A DNA stretch of 64,000 bases, taken from positions 124,001 to 188,000 of the forward strand of contig JBBPEB010000034.1 of assembly GCA_039096225.1 (NCBI GenBank), in the 5' to 3' direction. Shown piece after piece: positions 1 through 11,073 of the stretch (positions within the stretch are counted from its first letter, which is position 1; each line of letters opens with the position of its first letter). Below the pieces are notes generated by a model. The model searched no databases and had not been told where the DNA came from. It worked only from the letters and a program-made list of their open reading frames with translations. Origin of the DNA: Blastocystis sp. Blastoise (taxonomy: Eukaryota > Sar > Bigyra > Opalinata > Blastocystidae). The translations under genes were made by a program, and so were the position numbers.

Positions 1-1274
1 ACATCATTCGATAACACCATACCATTCGCTAAAGTTAAGTTAATTAACCGCGGGAATCCTTCACGAGTAGCATCATGCTTACATTTTAAAGGACCGCCTC
101 CAATCTTATTATATACACATTGTCCTATATAATAACGTTCGCGTGGAGCGGTGTCAAGTTGACGCATCAAATCCTTCATCTTCAAGCACGTGTCATCATC
201 CGTTAACATATAATAAGGTGTCGTTGCTTTTGCCGTTATAAATAGATCTTCAGCCATTAGTACTTTCATTGTTACATTCTGATAAGAATCTAATATATTA
301 GGAATAATCAAATCATTATACTCAGCTTGTTCTTTTAATAATGCCATTTTCAACTTCTCTGTATCTTTCATAGATAAAGCTACTACAAAATAAAACTTAT
401 AATTTCGATCAGATGTCGTCCATTGTCGCTGAGATGCAAACGTTTCACGAATTGCTTTTCGTACCCAAACTCCTAATGGCGGGCTTTTAACCATACCTAC
501 CATAAAATAAGGATTAAATAAATTTTCAATTTTATCAATATGGGGAAGAGAGAAGAAAGAGAAATGTTTATTACGAGGAAAAGAGTAATAACCAAGGCTA
601 TGACGACAATATTGTTGCTTCGATTGTATACTTACGTTATATGACATATATTCATATCTCTGATCACTCTTATCAGGTAAAGAATCAAAATATTCTTTTG
701 GTTCATCTATATTAATTTCTTCTAAAAAGTGATTATTTGTAGTATTCAACTTATAATACATCAATGAACCAAATGTATAATCTTTATATCGTTCTGGAAT
801 TTGGCTTGAAAGAGTTTCTTTGCTAGATTCGATAGTATCAATGTCTTTAGCAGTATCTTCCTGAATAGAATCATTCTCTTTTTGATCAGGAACAGTGTTT
901 TGATCTGTAATGGATTGAAGAACTTCTTCTTCGTTTTCTTTTTCAATATTATCATTAGTTTTTCCTATTCTCAGAGACTTCAGAGTCGATTTCTTCACAG
1001 CATTATATGCAGACATAACTTTCTTATTCGCAAAATCTAGAGAATAAAGTGGAATAGCTCCTGGCACTATAATATACAGAATAATTATATATACAACTAT
1101 ATCTTATATACTAATGACAGGTATAGAATGGTGAACTGAGTCAACAGTAACATGAAAACGAGTAACCAAGAGAGATTTCGAGATTATTACATGAGTTGTA
1201 TACATAAAAGTGATGACTGTCAATATAAATAAAAACAGAATTGTACTTCTACTTGCCATTATTCCTAGATCCAT
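1..1274 (-). CDS. GT31-type (beta-1,3-galactosyltransferase-like) glycosyltransferase, C-terminus cut by window edge
   Basis: Likely a Golgi type II membrane glycosyltransferase transferring a sugar from a UDP-sugar to a glycan. Exons 1112..1274 and 1..1066 are joined across a 45-nt GTATAT..ATAG intron (phase 1). Residues about 9-30 form a signal anchor (STILFLFILTVITFMY). The luminal part shows the GT31 order: a KSPPLGVWVRKAIRETF block, then NDLIIPNILDSYQNVTMKVL, then the metal-binding DDD in YYMLTDDDTCLK. The frame is open to base 1, so the C-terminus lies outside the window. The start is the first ATG before the hydrophobic segment. A GC-rich word (44..57) lies in the coding sequence. The fold assignment is firm; the exact sugar and linkage cannot be read from sequence. 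Confidence 0.82.
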
Positions 1275-2302
1275 CGAAATATAGAATAAATATTATTATT
1301 GAAAAACTCCATCGAAATTCTTTAAACTAAAGTCTGAAAATTACTGAAAACGCATTAAAAACCATTCATTCCCCTAAATTTTCATTTCATCTTTATTTTT
1401 CTGTATTTTGAGTCACTTCTATGATTATGTATAGGTAAAGTTTATATAAATGATATTTATTAGTAGTGAACGAATTGTTATGTTTGAATTCGTATTCATC
1501 TGGGGAATCGATGAAGTTTTGTATTCAATATAATTTTAATCACATATTAGGAATCATTGACTCTGTTTTTCCTATGCATAGTAGTATTTATTATACTTAT
1601 TTAATAGCCAATAATGATTTTAAAATTAATTATTGCTAATTTTTTTTGACATTTTGTTGTTTATAATCATTGAAATTCATAGTTATTGCTATTATCCTAT
1701 ATTGATGAAAATGAATAATTTGATATACATGTATATAGCTCATGTAGACTAGCTTATTCAAGCAAAATTCAACATAATTTATTTGTACTATTTAGTTAAT
1801 CTATCAAATTATTACATATTGATAATATGTTATTATATCGTTATTCTTATAAGAGTAGATAAAGTTATTATATTTATATTCAAAATAGAAACGAGAAGTT
1901 TAATCAAAAAATGATATATAAGATACGTATATATATCTTTGAAAAATGGATAAAAAAATCTTCTAATATAAGATTAGATTATGATATTTTATAAATAATT
2001 AGTAAACAAACAATATAGTTATAGAAAACATTACTTAAATACATATACAAAAGATATATAGAATAATGAGGAATAAAAAAGAGAAGAAAAAAATCACTTA
2101 AAGAATATCTATACAAAATAATAAAATATTTTTTTTAAATAGGAATAAGAAAATAAAAATGTATTCAAAAACATGAAACGATGTTCATATATAATTATAT
2201 ATAATTATATATAAATAAACGTATACAACTTGATGAAAAGACACAACAAGAAAAGAATAGATATATATATTTAAAAAGAATAATAAATAATTATTAATTT
2301 AT
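1275..2302. other. AT-rich intergenic region
   Basis: About 1 kb between the 5' end of the GT31 gene and the 3' end of the TOM1-like gene. It is very AT-rich with short homopolymers. I see no coding frame with homology, no tRNA and no clear regulatory motif. Confidence 0.6.
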
Positions 2303-4316
2303 TTATAATTCAAATAAATCATCGAAAGCGGATTTTTTAGTTTTATTTACTTTCGTTTTGACAGGTTCAGCCTTGTTGACAGGAGCTGAATTGGTAGGAG
2401 CGGAAGTGAAATCTAAAGTAGATAAATCTGTTTCATCCATAAGGTCCATAGGTTCAGAAGTAGTAGCAGCAGAAGAAGAAGTATTACCAAAGAAATCAAG
2501 ACCTAATAAGTCATCTTCAACCTTCTTAGGCTTCTATAGATATAATGATATTATTATTATTATATATATATATATATAATGATAAATTGATATAGTGATA
2601 TTATTATTATATATATATAGAAAATGATAAATTGATATAATGATATTATTATATATATATAGAAAATGATAAATTGATATAATGATATTATTATTATATA
2701 TATATAGAAAATGATAAATGATACAGTTATATAGATAGATAAACTGATATAGATAAAAATAATAAGATAGATATAAAAAAGAGAGATACTATAAACAATA
2801 TATAATATATATATAAAATTATCTCTATTGAATACAATATGAAATAAAAAATAATAAACATATAAACATAATTAAAAAACGAATCTATTATATATAGATT
2901 AAAATGTATATATACAGTAGTAGTAGGTTTCTTGGAGGGTTTGACTTCAGGTTTAAATTCATCATCATTATTATCATCATCATCATCAAATAAACTGTTA
3001 GCAGCTTTCTTATTCATACGACTGGTAGTATTGGATTTCTTCTTATTGTCGGCTTTACGTGTAGTCCATTCATCATCGTCATCATCCCAAGAAGCGTTCT
3101 TATTGGCTTTTGGTTGGCGGGATTGGCGAACGTCTTCTTCATCATCACTATCAAATAAACTATTATTTGATTTCTTTACAGGTTTCTTTGTAGAAACAGC
3201 TATATCATCATCACTATCAAATAAACTGTCAGCGGCTTTAGAATTCTTAGAAGTGGAAGCTGTTTCATTCTTTAAACGGCGTCCAGTAGAACGAATACTA
3301 GGTCCCTCGTTACTAGAGATAGCGTCATTCTTACGAGAAATAGCCTTCTTAGCAGGCTTTTTCATTGGTTTATCATCATCTGACCAGTCGTCGTCATCTT
3401 TATCGGACCAATCATCGGATACTTTCTTTGTTTTACTATTCTTATAACTCTTATATAAAGAAGTGATTTGTTGAATCATATCATTCAAAGTTAATAAACG
3501 ACTTAAATAATTTTCATTACCGCCAGAAGTAGTTTCTCTTTCAATTAATCGTTGTAAACGTTTTGTATTTCCAATAGTCTCTTCTACAAAGGTCTATATA
3601 GATAGTATATAGATAGTATATATAATAATAATAATAAATATAATAAACATAATAAATATAATATCATATATAATAAAAAAATAATAATAATTATGATTAT
3701 AAACATAATATCTATATACCTTAATCTTTTCATTTTCGAATACATCATTTCCTTCATCCTCCTGCTTGGCTAATACTTTCTTTAATAATCTATAGGTCTC
3801 CTTAGGGTCAAAGGGACTACTAGGTTCAGCATAAGAAGAAGAAGAAGAAGAAGAACCTATTTATATAAAAGTAGAAGAAGATATATATATAAATATACTT
3901 CATTATTATCAATTAATTTAAACAAATAATATAATATTAATAACAATAATATTTTCAATTAAAATAAAATATAATATAATAATAATAACCATTGAAATAG
4001 AACACTACTATACTACTATATTATATATATAAATACTTGATTTATAAGAAGGAGAAGAAGCATAGTTGTTACTATAACTAGATTCGATACGTCTAGGAGG
4101 GTTTACGGGGGGTTCCCACTTCTCTTCCGACGAAGGAGCAGGTGCAAATCGAATGCCATCACGTTGCATATCTTGATATCCTTCAACGATAGTACGACCA
4201 CGACCCGATGACGCATAGGGCATAAAGGCATCCCCCCAACGACGTATCATGGCTTTGCAATCATTGGCTATATGCATATTATCAGCACCACCTGTCTGAC
4301 TACGATCCTATATATA

Positions 4317-4347
<31 letters not shown>

Positions 4348-4987
4348 TATTCTAATATGATTCTTTATAATTTATTATCATTGATATTCATATTAATTTA
4401 TTTCTTATACTTAAAATATTATAATCTTTTTACACATAAAATGATTCAAAAAATATATAAATACAAATAATATATATATATCCATACAACAATCATTTCT
4501 TTGCATCTTCTCATAAATAAAGGAGTACAACTGTTATGAAATTTAGCTCCTGTATTCTTCATAAGAGTATCACAGATTCTAAAAATAAAATATATAGAAT
4601 ATATAAAATAAATTAACTAAAATATTTAAAAAGAAACAAAAAAAAAAGTCTTTTAAAAACCAAGATAATTATCAAATCATACTGCATAGTAGTTCTAACA
4701 CATGAATTAACACTATTACCAATACCTTTAGCTAAGACAAACCATACTTCTTCAAGAATCTCAGGATCATTTGTACTATTGACCATATCAGCAAACTAAT
4801 AAAAGAAAATAGATAGAAACATCAGAGAACACTTAGAAAATACCTTCAAATATTTATCAGAAGAAACAGTTCCATAAGAAGCATTGATAGCATCATTGAT
4901 AGCATTACCAAGTGAAGAAACAGGCTCACGAATGAATGAAGTAATTTTATCAGTTAAACCAGAAAGACCAGAAAATAAAGAAGCCAT
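2303..4987 (-). CDS. VHS-domain endosomal sorting adaptor (TOM1/GGA-like)
   Basis: Probable ubiquitin- or clathrin-binding adaptor on endosomes. Seven exons close in phase: 2303..2533, 2916..3593, 3720..3856, 4037..4307, 4488..4578, 4683..4795 and 4844..4987 (554 aa). Residues about 1-190 match a VHS domain: FADMVNSTNDPEILEEVW, a basic CKEM segment, then MIRRWGDAF and GYQDMQRDGIRF, which align with the TOM1 end of VHS. A helical stretch (EETIGNTKRLQRLIERE to LTLNDMIQQITSLY) sits where a GAT domain would be. The C-terminal half is acidic and disordered, with three SLFDSDDD-type repeats and WDDDDDEW. A DDLLGLDFFG motif resembling a clathrin box or adaptin-ear ligand follows. VHS is firm; GAT is inferred from position. 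Confidence 0.8.
2540..2725. repeat. 42-45 bp tandem repeat inside the last intron of the VHS gene
   Basis: Four imperfect copies of a unit containing GATAAATTGATATAATGATA followed by a TTATTATATATATAGAAAAT-like stretch start near 2581, 2626, 2668 and 2713. It lies in the 382-nt intron 2534..2915, much longer than most introns here. Confidence 0.75.
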
Positions 4988-5814
4988 TTTACTAATTATC
5001 CTTGTATTAATAACAATAATTGTAATATGATCACTTTCTTCAAAAAAAGGAAAAATGATATATATAAATCCATTTCTCAGGAAAAACCACAGTTTCCTCA
5101 GATTTCTTTAGAATATTCACGATTATTATCTTTCGCCTCAATAATACTTTTTTCATGATTTTTTTCTTTTTTTCTTCTTTTTTTCTGGCAACAGGTTTCT
5201 AGAAATTTGTTTTGAATAACATTATTCCTTTCATTTCTTCCATTTCAAACCAAATAACATTTAAATGTCCTTCGATACATTGTATCAAGTTCTCAAGCAT
5301 ATACTACATCTTTTAGAAAGAGTAAATAACATCAATTAAAAATAATTCTAAATTCATCAACATAATCTACTGTTGTTATCTGTTTATTTTATACTATTTT
5401 GTACATACATCATAAATATGCATTACATATTCAATAATTCTTCATAATCTCATTTTTTTACATGTAATTGTATCCATAATTGAGTTAATTCAAATCATAG
5501 CTTTATCAATTTATCTTTTAAAATATTCTATATTCATCTCATGCATTAATACAAATAATTCTATCCTATATAAAACAAAACGCAATAGTATTTAAATTTT
5601 CTTTCAATTAAGAACAGCTAAAAAGTTTCAAAAATAAAAATCCCAAAAAGTATTTAAAAAAAAATAAAATAATTATATGAAACAACAGAGAGAATTATCA
5701 TATTTAAAGTATCTAATAAATAATAAAATAAAAAAAAGAAACTTATAAAAAAGAAATCTTTCTTTAATAAGATAATGTATAAAATGAATTCAGTATATAT
5801 ATAAATAATTTGTT
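4988..5814. other. AT-rich intergenic region
   Basis: Promoter side of the VHS gene and 3' side of the SSS symporter gene. No gene seen. Around 5070-5110 is a C/T-rich stretch with CTCAG words, but no motif that I can name. Confidence 0.6.
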
Positions 5815-7536
5815 TTAATTAGTGGCAGCACTAACAACAGGAGTAGCTTCAGGAGCAGCAACTGGAGCTTCAACAGTAGTTTCTTTCTTTTCTTCAACAG
5901 CAGGACTTTCTTTATTTTCAACGGGAGTTGCTTTAGTAGTAGGAGTTTCAGTAGGAATTTGAGGACGATAGAAACCAATGAAATCGACTTTACATTTCTT
6001 TTGAACAATAAGATAATCAAAGATCCAAGAAACAATGACAATAGAGAGAAGAGAGCAGACCATAGCAAGAGTTCTGAAAGGCATCCAAGAAGGATAAGGA
6101 ATAAAAGCATTAAGACCCATGAAAGCTTCACCACCACCAAGTCTAAGAATAAGAGCAACCCAGAAACCAACGAAAGCACCATAAGTATTACACTTATTAT
6201 AATAAAGAACTAATAATAATTGAGGGAAAAGAATACAATAAATGTAATCTGAAGTCATAACCCAAAGATCATAAACAGATTTAACACTAAGAGCTAAGGC
6301 AACAGCAGCAGCAGCAATAACGAAAACAGCAATTCTAGCAACAATCATAGTTTCTACATCACCAGCTTTCTTATGAATAAGAGGTTTATAGATATTAACA
6401 GAGAAGACAGTAGCAGAAGCAAGCATACTAGAATCAACAGTAGACATAGTAGCAGCAGTTAAACCACCTAAAGCAATATAAGAAACAACTTTAGGGCAAA
6501 GATATTTGATTTCAAATGAAAGAGTATTAGAATAATCAGTTAATTCACCAATAGGAGTTTTAGACCAATCAACAGCAACAGCAATACAACCTAAGATAAC
6601 AGGAGCAATAGAAACAAGAGCAACACCAACAGCAGAAGCATAAGATAAAACCTTAGCATCTTTTACAGTCTTACAAGCTAAAACTCTTTGGAAATATACT
6701 TGCCAAGGAATACCACCAAAGCACATAAGGAAAGCATAGTCTAACCAAATACCCCAATCACCAGGAGCAACACTACCAACCCATTTATAAGCAACATCAC
6801 CAACATTACCAACAGCATCAGAAGACCAAATGAAAGGAATAGCTACCCAAATACAAACAACCATGATAGTTAATTGAATAAGATCGATATAAACAACAGC
6901 ATATAAACCACCAATGAAAGTATAAAGAGCAGCGAAAACAGCAGACACAACTACAGCAATCCAAGTTTCAATATTAAGAAGGAAACCAAGAGCAGAACCT
7001 AAAGTAGCTAAAGTCATACCAAGCCAGAAAAGATCTCCAAGTACAGTAGGAATATATAAGAAAGCAGTCATAATAGGACCATATTTTTCTTGGAAAGGAT
7101 CAAGCATAGTAACATAATTTCTTTCACGCATCTTCTTAACAAAGAGAAGACCACCAAAGAAGAAACAAATAGAATAGCACCAAGTAGCTTGAGTCCAAGC
7201 AAGACCAGAACTAGGATCAGCAATACCTTGAACAGTACCGTACATGTAACCAGCACAAATCCAACAAGCAATCATAGTAACAACACCAACAGCACCAGAA
7301 ATATTACGTCCAGCTAAAACCATTTCTTCAGTAGAACCATCCTTTCTCTTTCTAGCAGCCCAAATGGAAACACCAAGAATAATAATATAGAAAATGATAA
7401 TTGTACCAAGACCCCACCAATCAAGTTCATTAGTAAGAGGAGAAGGAGTAGGAGCAGTAGTAGGAGCAGTAGTTTGACCAAATACTAAAGAGAAAAGGCA
7501 GAATAAAGCCATTAAAGAAGAAGCCTTCATTTTCAA
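5815..7536 (-). CDS. Sodium:solute symporter, high-affinity choline transporter (SLC5A7/CHT) type
   Basis: Predicted plasma-membrane Na+-coupled transporter; 573 aa in a single exon, unlike most neighbours. A cleavable-looking leader (MKMKASSLMALFCLFSLVFG) precedes a short Thr/Pro-rich stretch, then about 12-13 membrane segments. Blocks closely resemble animal CHT1: YVTMLDPFQEKYG, GGIPWQVYFQRVLA, YLCPKVVSYIALGGLTAA with TMSTVDSSMLAS, and GGEAFMGLNAFIPYP. The last 60 residues are a hydrophilic Ala/Glu/Thr tail. Codon use is strongly biased, as in the Hsp70 gene, suggesting high expression. SSS membership is certain; choline as substrate is inferred from similarity and could be a related solute. 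An alternative start is Met3. Confidence 0.88.
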   Translation of the reverse strand: MKMKASSLMALFCLFSLVFGQTTAPTTAPTPSPLTNELDWWGLGTIIIFYIIILGVSIWAARKRKDGSTEEMVLAGRNISGAVGVVTMIACWICAGYMYGTVQGIADPSSGLAWTQATWCYSICFFFGGLLFVKKMRERNYVTMLDPFQEKYGPIMTAFLYIPTVLGDLFWLGMTLATLGSALGFLLNIETWIAVVVSAVFAALYTFIGGLYAVVYIDLIQLTIMVVCIWVAIPFIWSSDAVGNVGDVAYKWVGSVAPGDWGIWLDYAFLMCFGGIPWQVYFQRVLACKTVKDAKVLSYASAVGVALVSIAPVILGCIAVAVDWSKTPIGELTDYSNTLSFEIKYLCPKVVSYIALGGLTAATMSTVDSSMLASATVFSVNIYKPLIHKKAGDVETMIVARIAVFVIAAAAVALALSVKSVYDLWVMTSDYIYCILFPQLLLVLYYNKCNTYGAFVGFWVALILRLGGGEAFMGLNAFIPYPSWMPFRTLAMVCSLLSIVIVSWIFDYLIVQKKCKVDFIGFYRPQIPTETPTTKATPVENKESPAVEEKKETTVEAPVAAPEATPVVSAATN

Positions 7537-8013
7537 TTTCTTTTTAAAAATTCAAAAACAGAAATAAAGGATTCCAATATAATAAAAAATGAATCTATTT
7601 AAAGAAATAAAAAACATAATGCCAAAAAATGATTAGCTTTGATGTCATTGATTTATTGGCTAATTTATTTGATCTAAGTCTGTCAGAACTGGTTCATCCA
7701 CTAATTCACTACCACTTCATTTCATCAATTACAAACAATTCTATAACAATGACGTGGTTTTTTGAAAATCAGCCAATCATTCTCTGCCACATTTATCGAA
7801 TTTTTATTCTTTTTTAAGAAACAGGGGTAAATGAGGAAATGAAGATCTTTTTGAATTCCTTTTGATGGATTCAATGTAATGGATTACATTGTAAAACTTG
7901 TGTCATTGTATTGTATTTTATCGAGAAAAGACTTTTAAATAAACAACAAAGCAATTATGAAGTCAAAATAATACTTTTTATTATTTGATAATTCACTAGT
8001 TTTATAGGATTTA
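7537..8013. other. Intergenic region
   Basis: Between the symporter promoter and the stop of the histone-fold gene. The short open frame at 7629..7817 has no recognisable protein features. Nothing else seen. Confidence 0.6.
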
Positions 8014-8574
8014 TTATATATCAGATCCTTTCAGTAACTCATTATACTCACCCGCAGCTTTAGCAAGCTTTTCTTTCTGAATTTGAATCTGTTCTGGAGT
8101 TAAATCGTGTATTTTTCTTTTCTGGGACTTTTTCACTTTCTAAATATATTAATATGTTTAACTAATTTATATAAATACATTAGAATCATTTTCATTTTCA
8201 GATAACTATAGAAATAGAAACCTATATTGATATAGCATAAAATACATCATCAAGAATAGTTGTAAGTGAACCATAATTGTTTTTATCTAATGCTTGTTTG
8301 ATCTCTTCTAATGATAAACTCTTTTTATTTTGATTGTCACATAAATCTTGTGCGTCTTGACTGATATTCTCAATAAACCGTACTGCAAACAATCTTAACT
8401 ATATATAGAAATATGTATATGCGATTTATTTTATATTATTCAAAATACATATTGAAGGATTTCTTTTGATATCGTTGTTTTTGGAGGTAATACCGATTTA
8501 CAAAGGTTCTTAATGCACGCCAATGATATTTCGTCAGAAACTGACGATGTTGTTGCTTCATTCGTGTCACTCAT
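8014..8574 (-). CDS. Small histone-fold protein (POLE3/CHRAC or Dr1-like)
   Basis: Three exons, 8014..8139, 8246..8398 and 8449..8574, all phase 0, give 134 aa. The middle exon has the histone-fold helix-strand-helix pattern of NF-YB-type subunits: LRLFAVRFIENISQDAQDLC, then KKSLSLEEIKQALDKNNYGS. The first helix comes from exon 1 (ISLACIKNLCKSVLP). The C-terminal exon (KKSQKRKIHDLTPEQIQIQK) is a basic, helical tail reminiscent of Dr1/NC2-beta. Such proteins pair with a second histone-fold partner in DNA polymerase epsilon, chromatin-remodelling or transcription-repressor complexes. I cannot say which one from sequence alone. Confidence 0.62.
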
Positions 8575-8913
8575 TTGTTTTTATTTTATAAAACAAAATA
8601 TAAATGATTTAATGAGAATAGTGTAAGTGCTATGTGCAATAGGAGTATTTTCAAATATATATTAACTATTATTAATATAAAACAAAACACGTGAATAATT
8701 ATTTTTATATTATTGTACAAAATATGTAGTTTGAAAATAGAAAATTTTTGATAAAAAGATGAAAAGTACCTTGAGAAATGGTATATGACAGTATCATTCT
8801 TTAAATGATATAAAAGAATAGATAATAAGAAAAATATTATTTTTTTAATGGAAACGTATATATATATATATATTACTTGATTGAGTTTATATATGTTTCA
8901 CTAGTAAATATAT
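8575..8913. other. Short intergenic region
   Basis: 339 bases between the start of the histone-fold gene and the stop of the Mps1 gene, including a (TA)n run at about 8856-8873. No gene seen. Confidence 0.6.
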
Positions 8914-10992
8914 TTATGAATGAAGAATAGAATCAACAATATATTGAATATTGAATTCTCTTTGAGTCAATAATTGTTCTCCTACTCTCTATATATAATA
9001 TATAATATATATATAGAATAGTAAATAAAAATGTAATAATATATATATACATGAACAATTTTTCTATAGATTGCTGGTTCTAATAATTTTGGATCATTTT
9101 TAATTGCCAATGCCTATAATATATATATATATGTTAATTTATATATATATATATAGAGAGAGAGAGAATAGTATGATATATCTATTAATATTATATATAT
9201 AATAAAAATAGAATTTAATTAAAAATATACTTGTTTAAGTATGCTATCTAAGTTATTAAATATATATTGAATGCCTCCCAGTTTCATAGTTTCATTACTA
9301 TAAGGATTAAGAAAAGGGTGCATCAATAAACCATTAGGACCGTCGATAGGGCTTCTCTCTTTCGGATTCTTATTCAAACAACTCTTTAACGTGTCTACTA
9401 AACATATATTCAAACTATATATATGTATAGAATATATTGAAAGAATGTTATTTATATGTATGTATATTTATTTAATATGTTTTTATAAATTATTATATAT
9501 ATATATGATAAAAGAATTTTTATTGTTTAATTAGCAATAAAATAATTTATTCAATAATTTATATAATAATGTATTTAATAATTTATTCAATAATTTACTA
9601 ATAATATATAATAATAATATAAAGAGAATAATAATAAAGCATACATTCCATAAGGTAGAGAAGGAATAACTACTTTAAGATCTCTGTTTCGAATAGCTCT
9701 GACGCGTTCAAACATAGGATATCGCTGATAAGGAGTATACCCAAATACCATTTGAAATAAAATACAACCTAAAGACCATACATCCGAAGCTGTACTTACC
9801 TTTATAGATATACATATATATATACATATACATAAACATATATATATACAAACATAAATAAACATTAAATAACAAATAAAAACAATAATCTAATAGAATA
9901 GTATACTAACATAATATACTTAGCAACATTATAAATAAAACATAAAATAATAATAACAATAGATATAGCATTATCAACATGATTATATATTAAAATACCT
10001 TAATATGTTTTGATCCATCTTCCTTACTAATATCAATCAAAGCTTCTGGAGATATATAATTCACTGTTCCTACCTTATTTTCTCGTATAACACTTGTCTG
10101 ATCTTCATTATAACTTCGAGCTATACCAAAATCAATTAATTTTAATTCACCCTTGACAAATAAGAAATTCGCTGGTTTTAAATCGCTATGAACAATTCGA
10201 TTTCTATGAACAGCGTTCACTGCCGTTAACATCTGTTGCCAAGCTAATCGAATGAAGTTAAAGTCTAAAGAAGAAGTATCTATAGTAGTATGTTCATCAT
10301 CAGTAGATATCTCTTCTTTTGTCTTACGAGACTGCAAATAATGATCCAAATCGATCTCTCCATGCTCCATTACCTATATATATATATAGATATATATTAT
10401 TATATGCTTATATATAGATATATTATTATATGTTTATATATAGATATTATTATATGCTTATATATAGATATTATTATGTTTTTATATATAAAGAGTTAGC
10501 GAAATAGAATTCTATATGATTATATATATATAAATAAAGATAGAGAAAGTACGAATAATAATCATCATCATAATCATAATCATAATCATAATAAATATAA
10601 TCATAATAATATATATACAATTTTAATAAGATTATGATTTTCATCAATTTCAGAGTCATACATAGTAATTATCCCTTTTTCTCCCTGTAACTTCCGCAAT
10701 AACTCCACTTCACTAATAAACTCAGTTTTCTGTATTTCAGAAACATGCGAAATATCTACTGATTTCAAGGCCAATATCTATTCATATATATAATAAAGAT
10801 ATATATATATATATTATTGATTCTATTTTCTTTAAAAACAATTTTTATAGTGTTCTAATTGTAAATATATAAATCATATAATAATTATATATATATATAT
10901 ATATACTTCATTTTTAATATCAATAACAGTATATACATTACTACTTCCCCCTTTCCCAATGTGTTTAAGAACACGATACGGATATTGATTAA

Positions 10993-11073
<81 letters not shown>

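Noticed and set aside
7629-7817. 62-codon open frame in the spacer
   Set aside because: No homology, no codon bias like nearby genes, no splice context.
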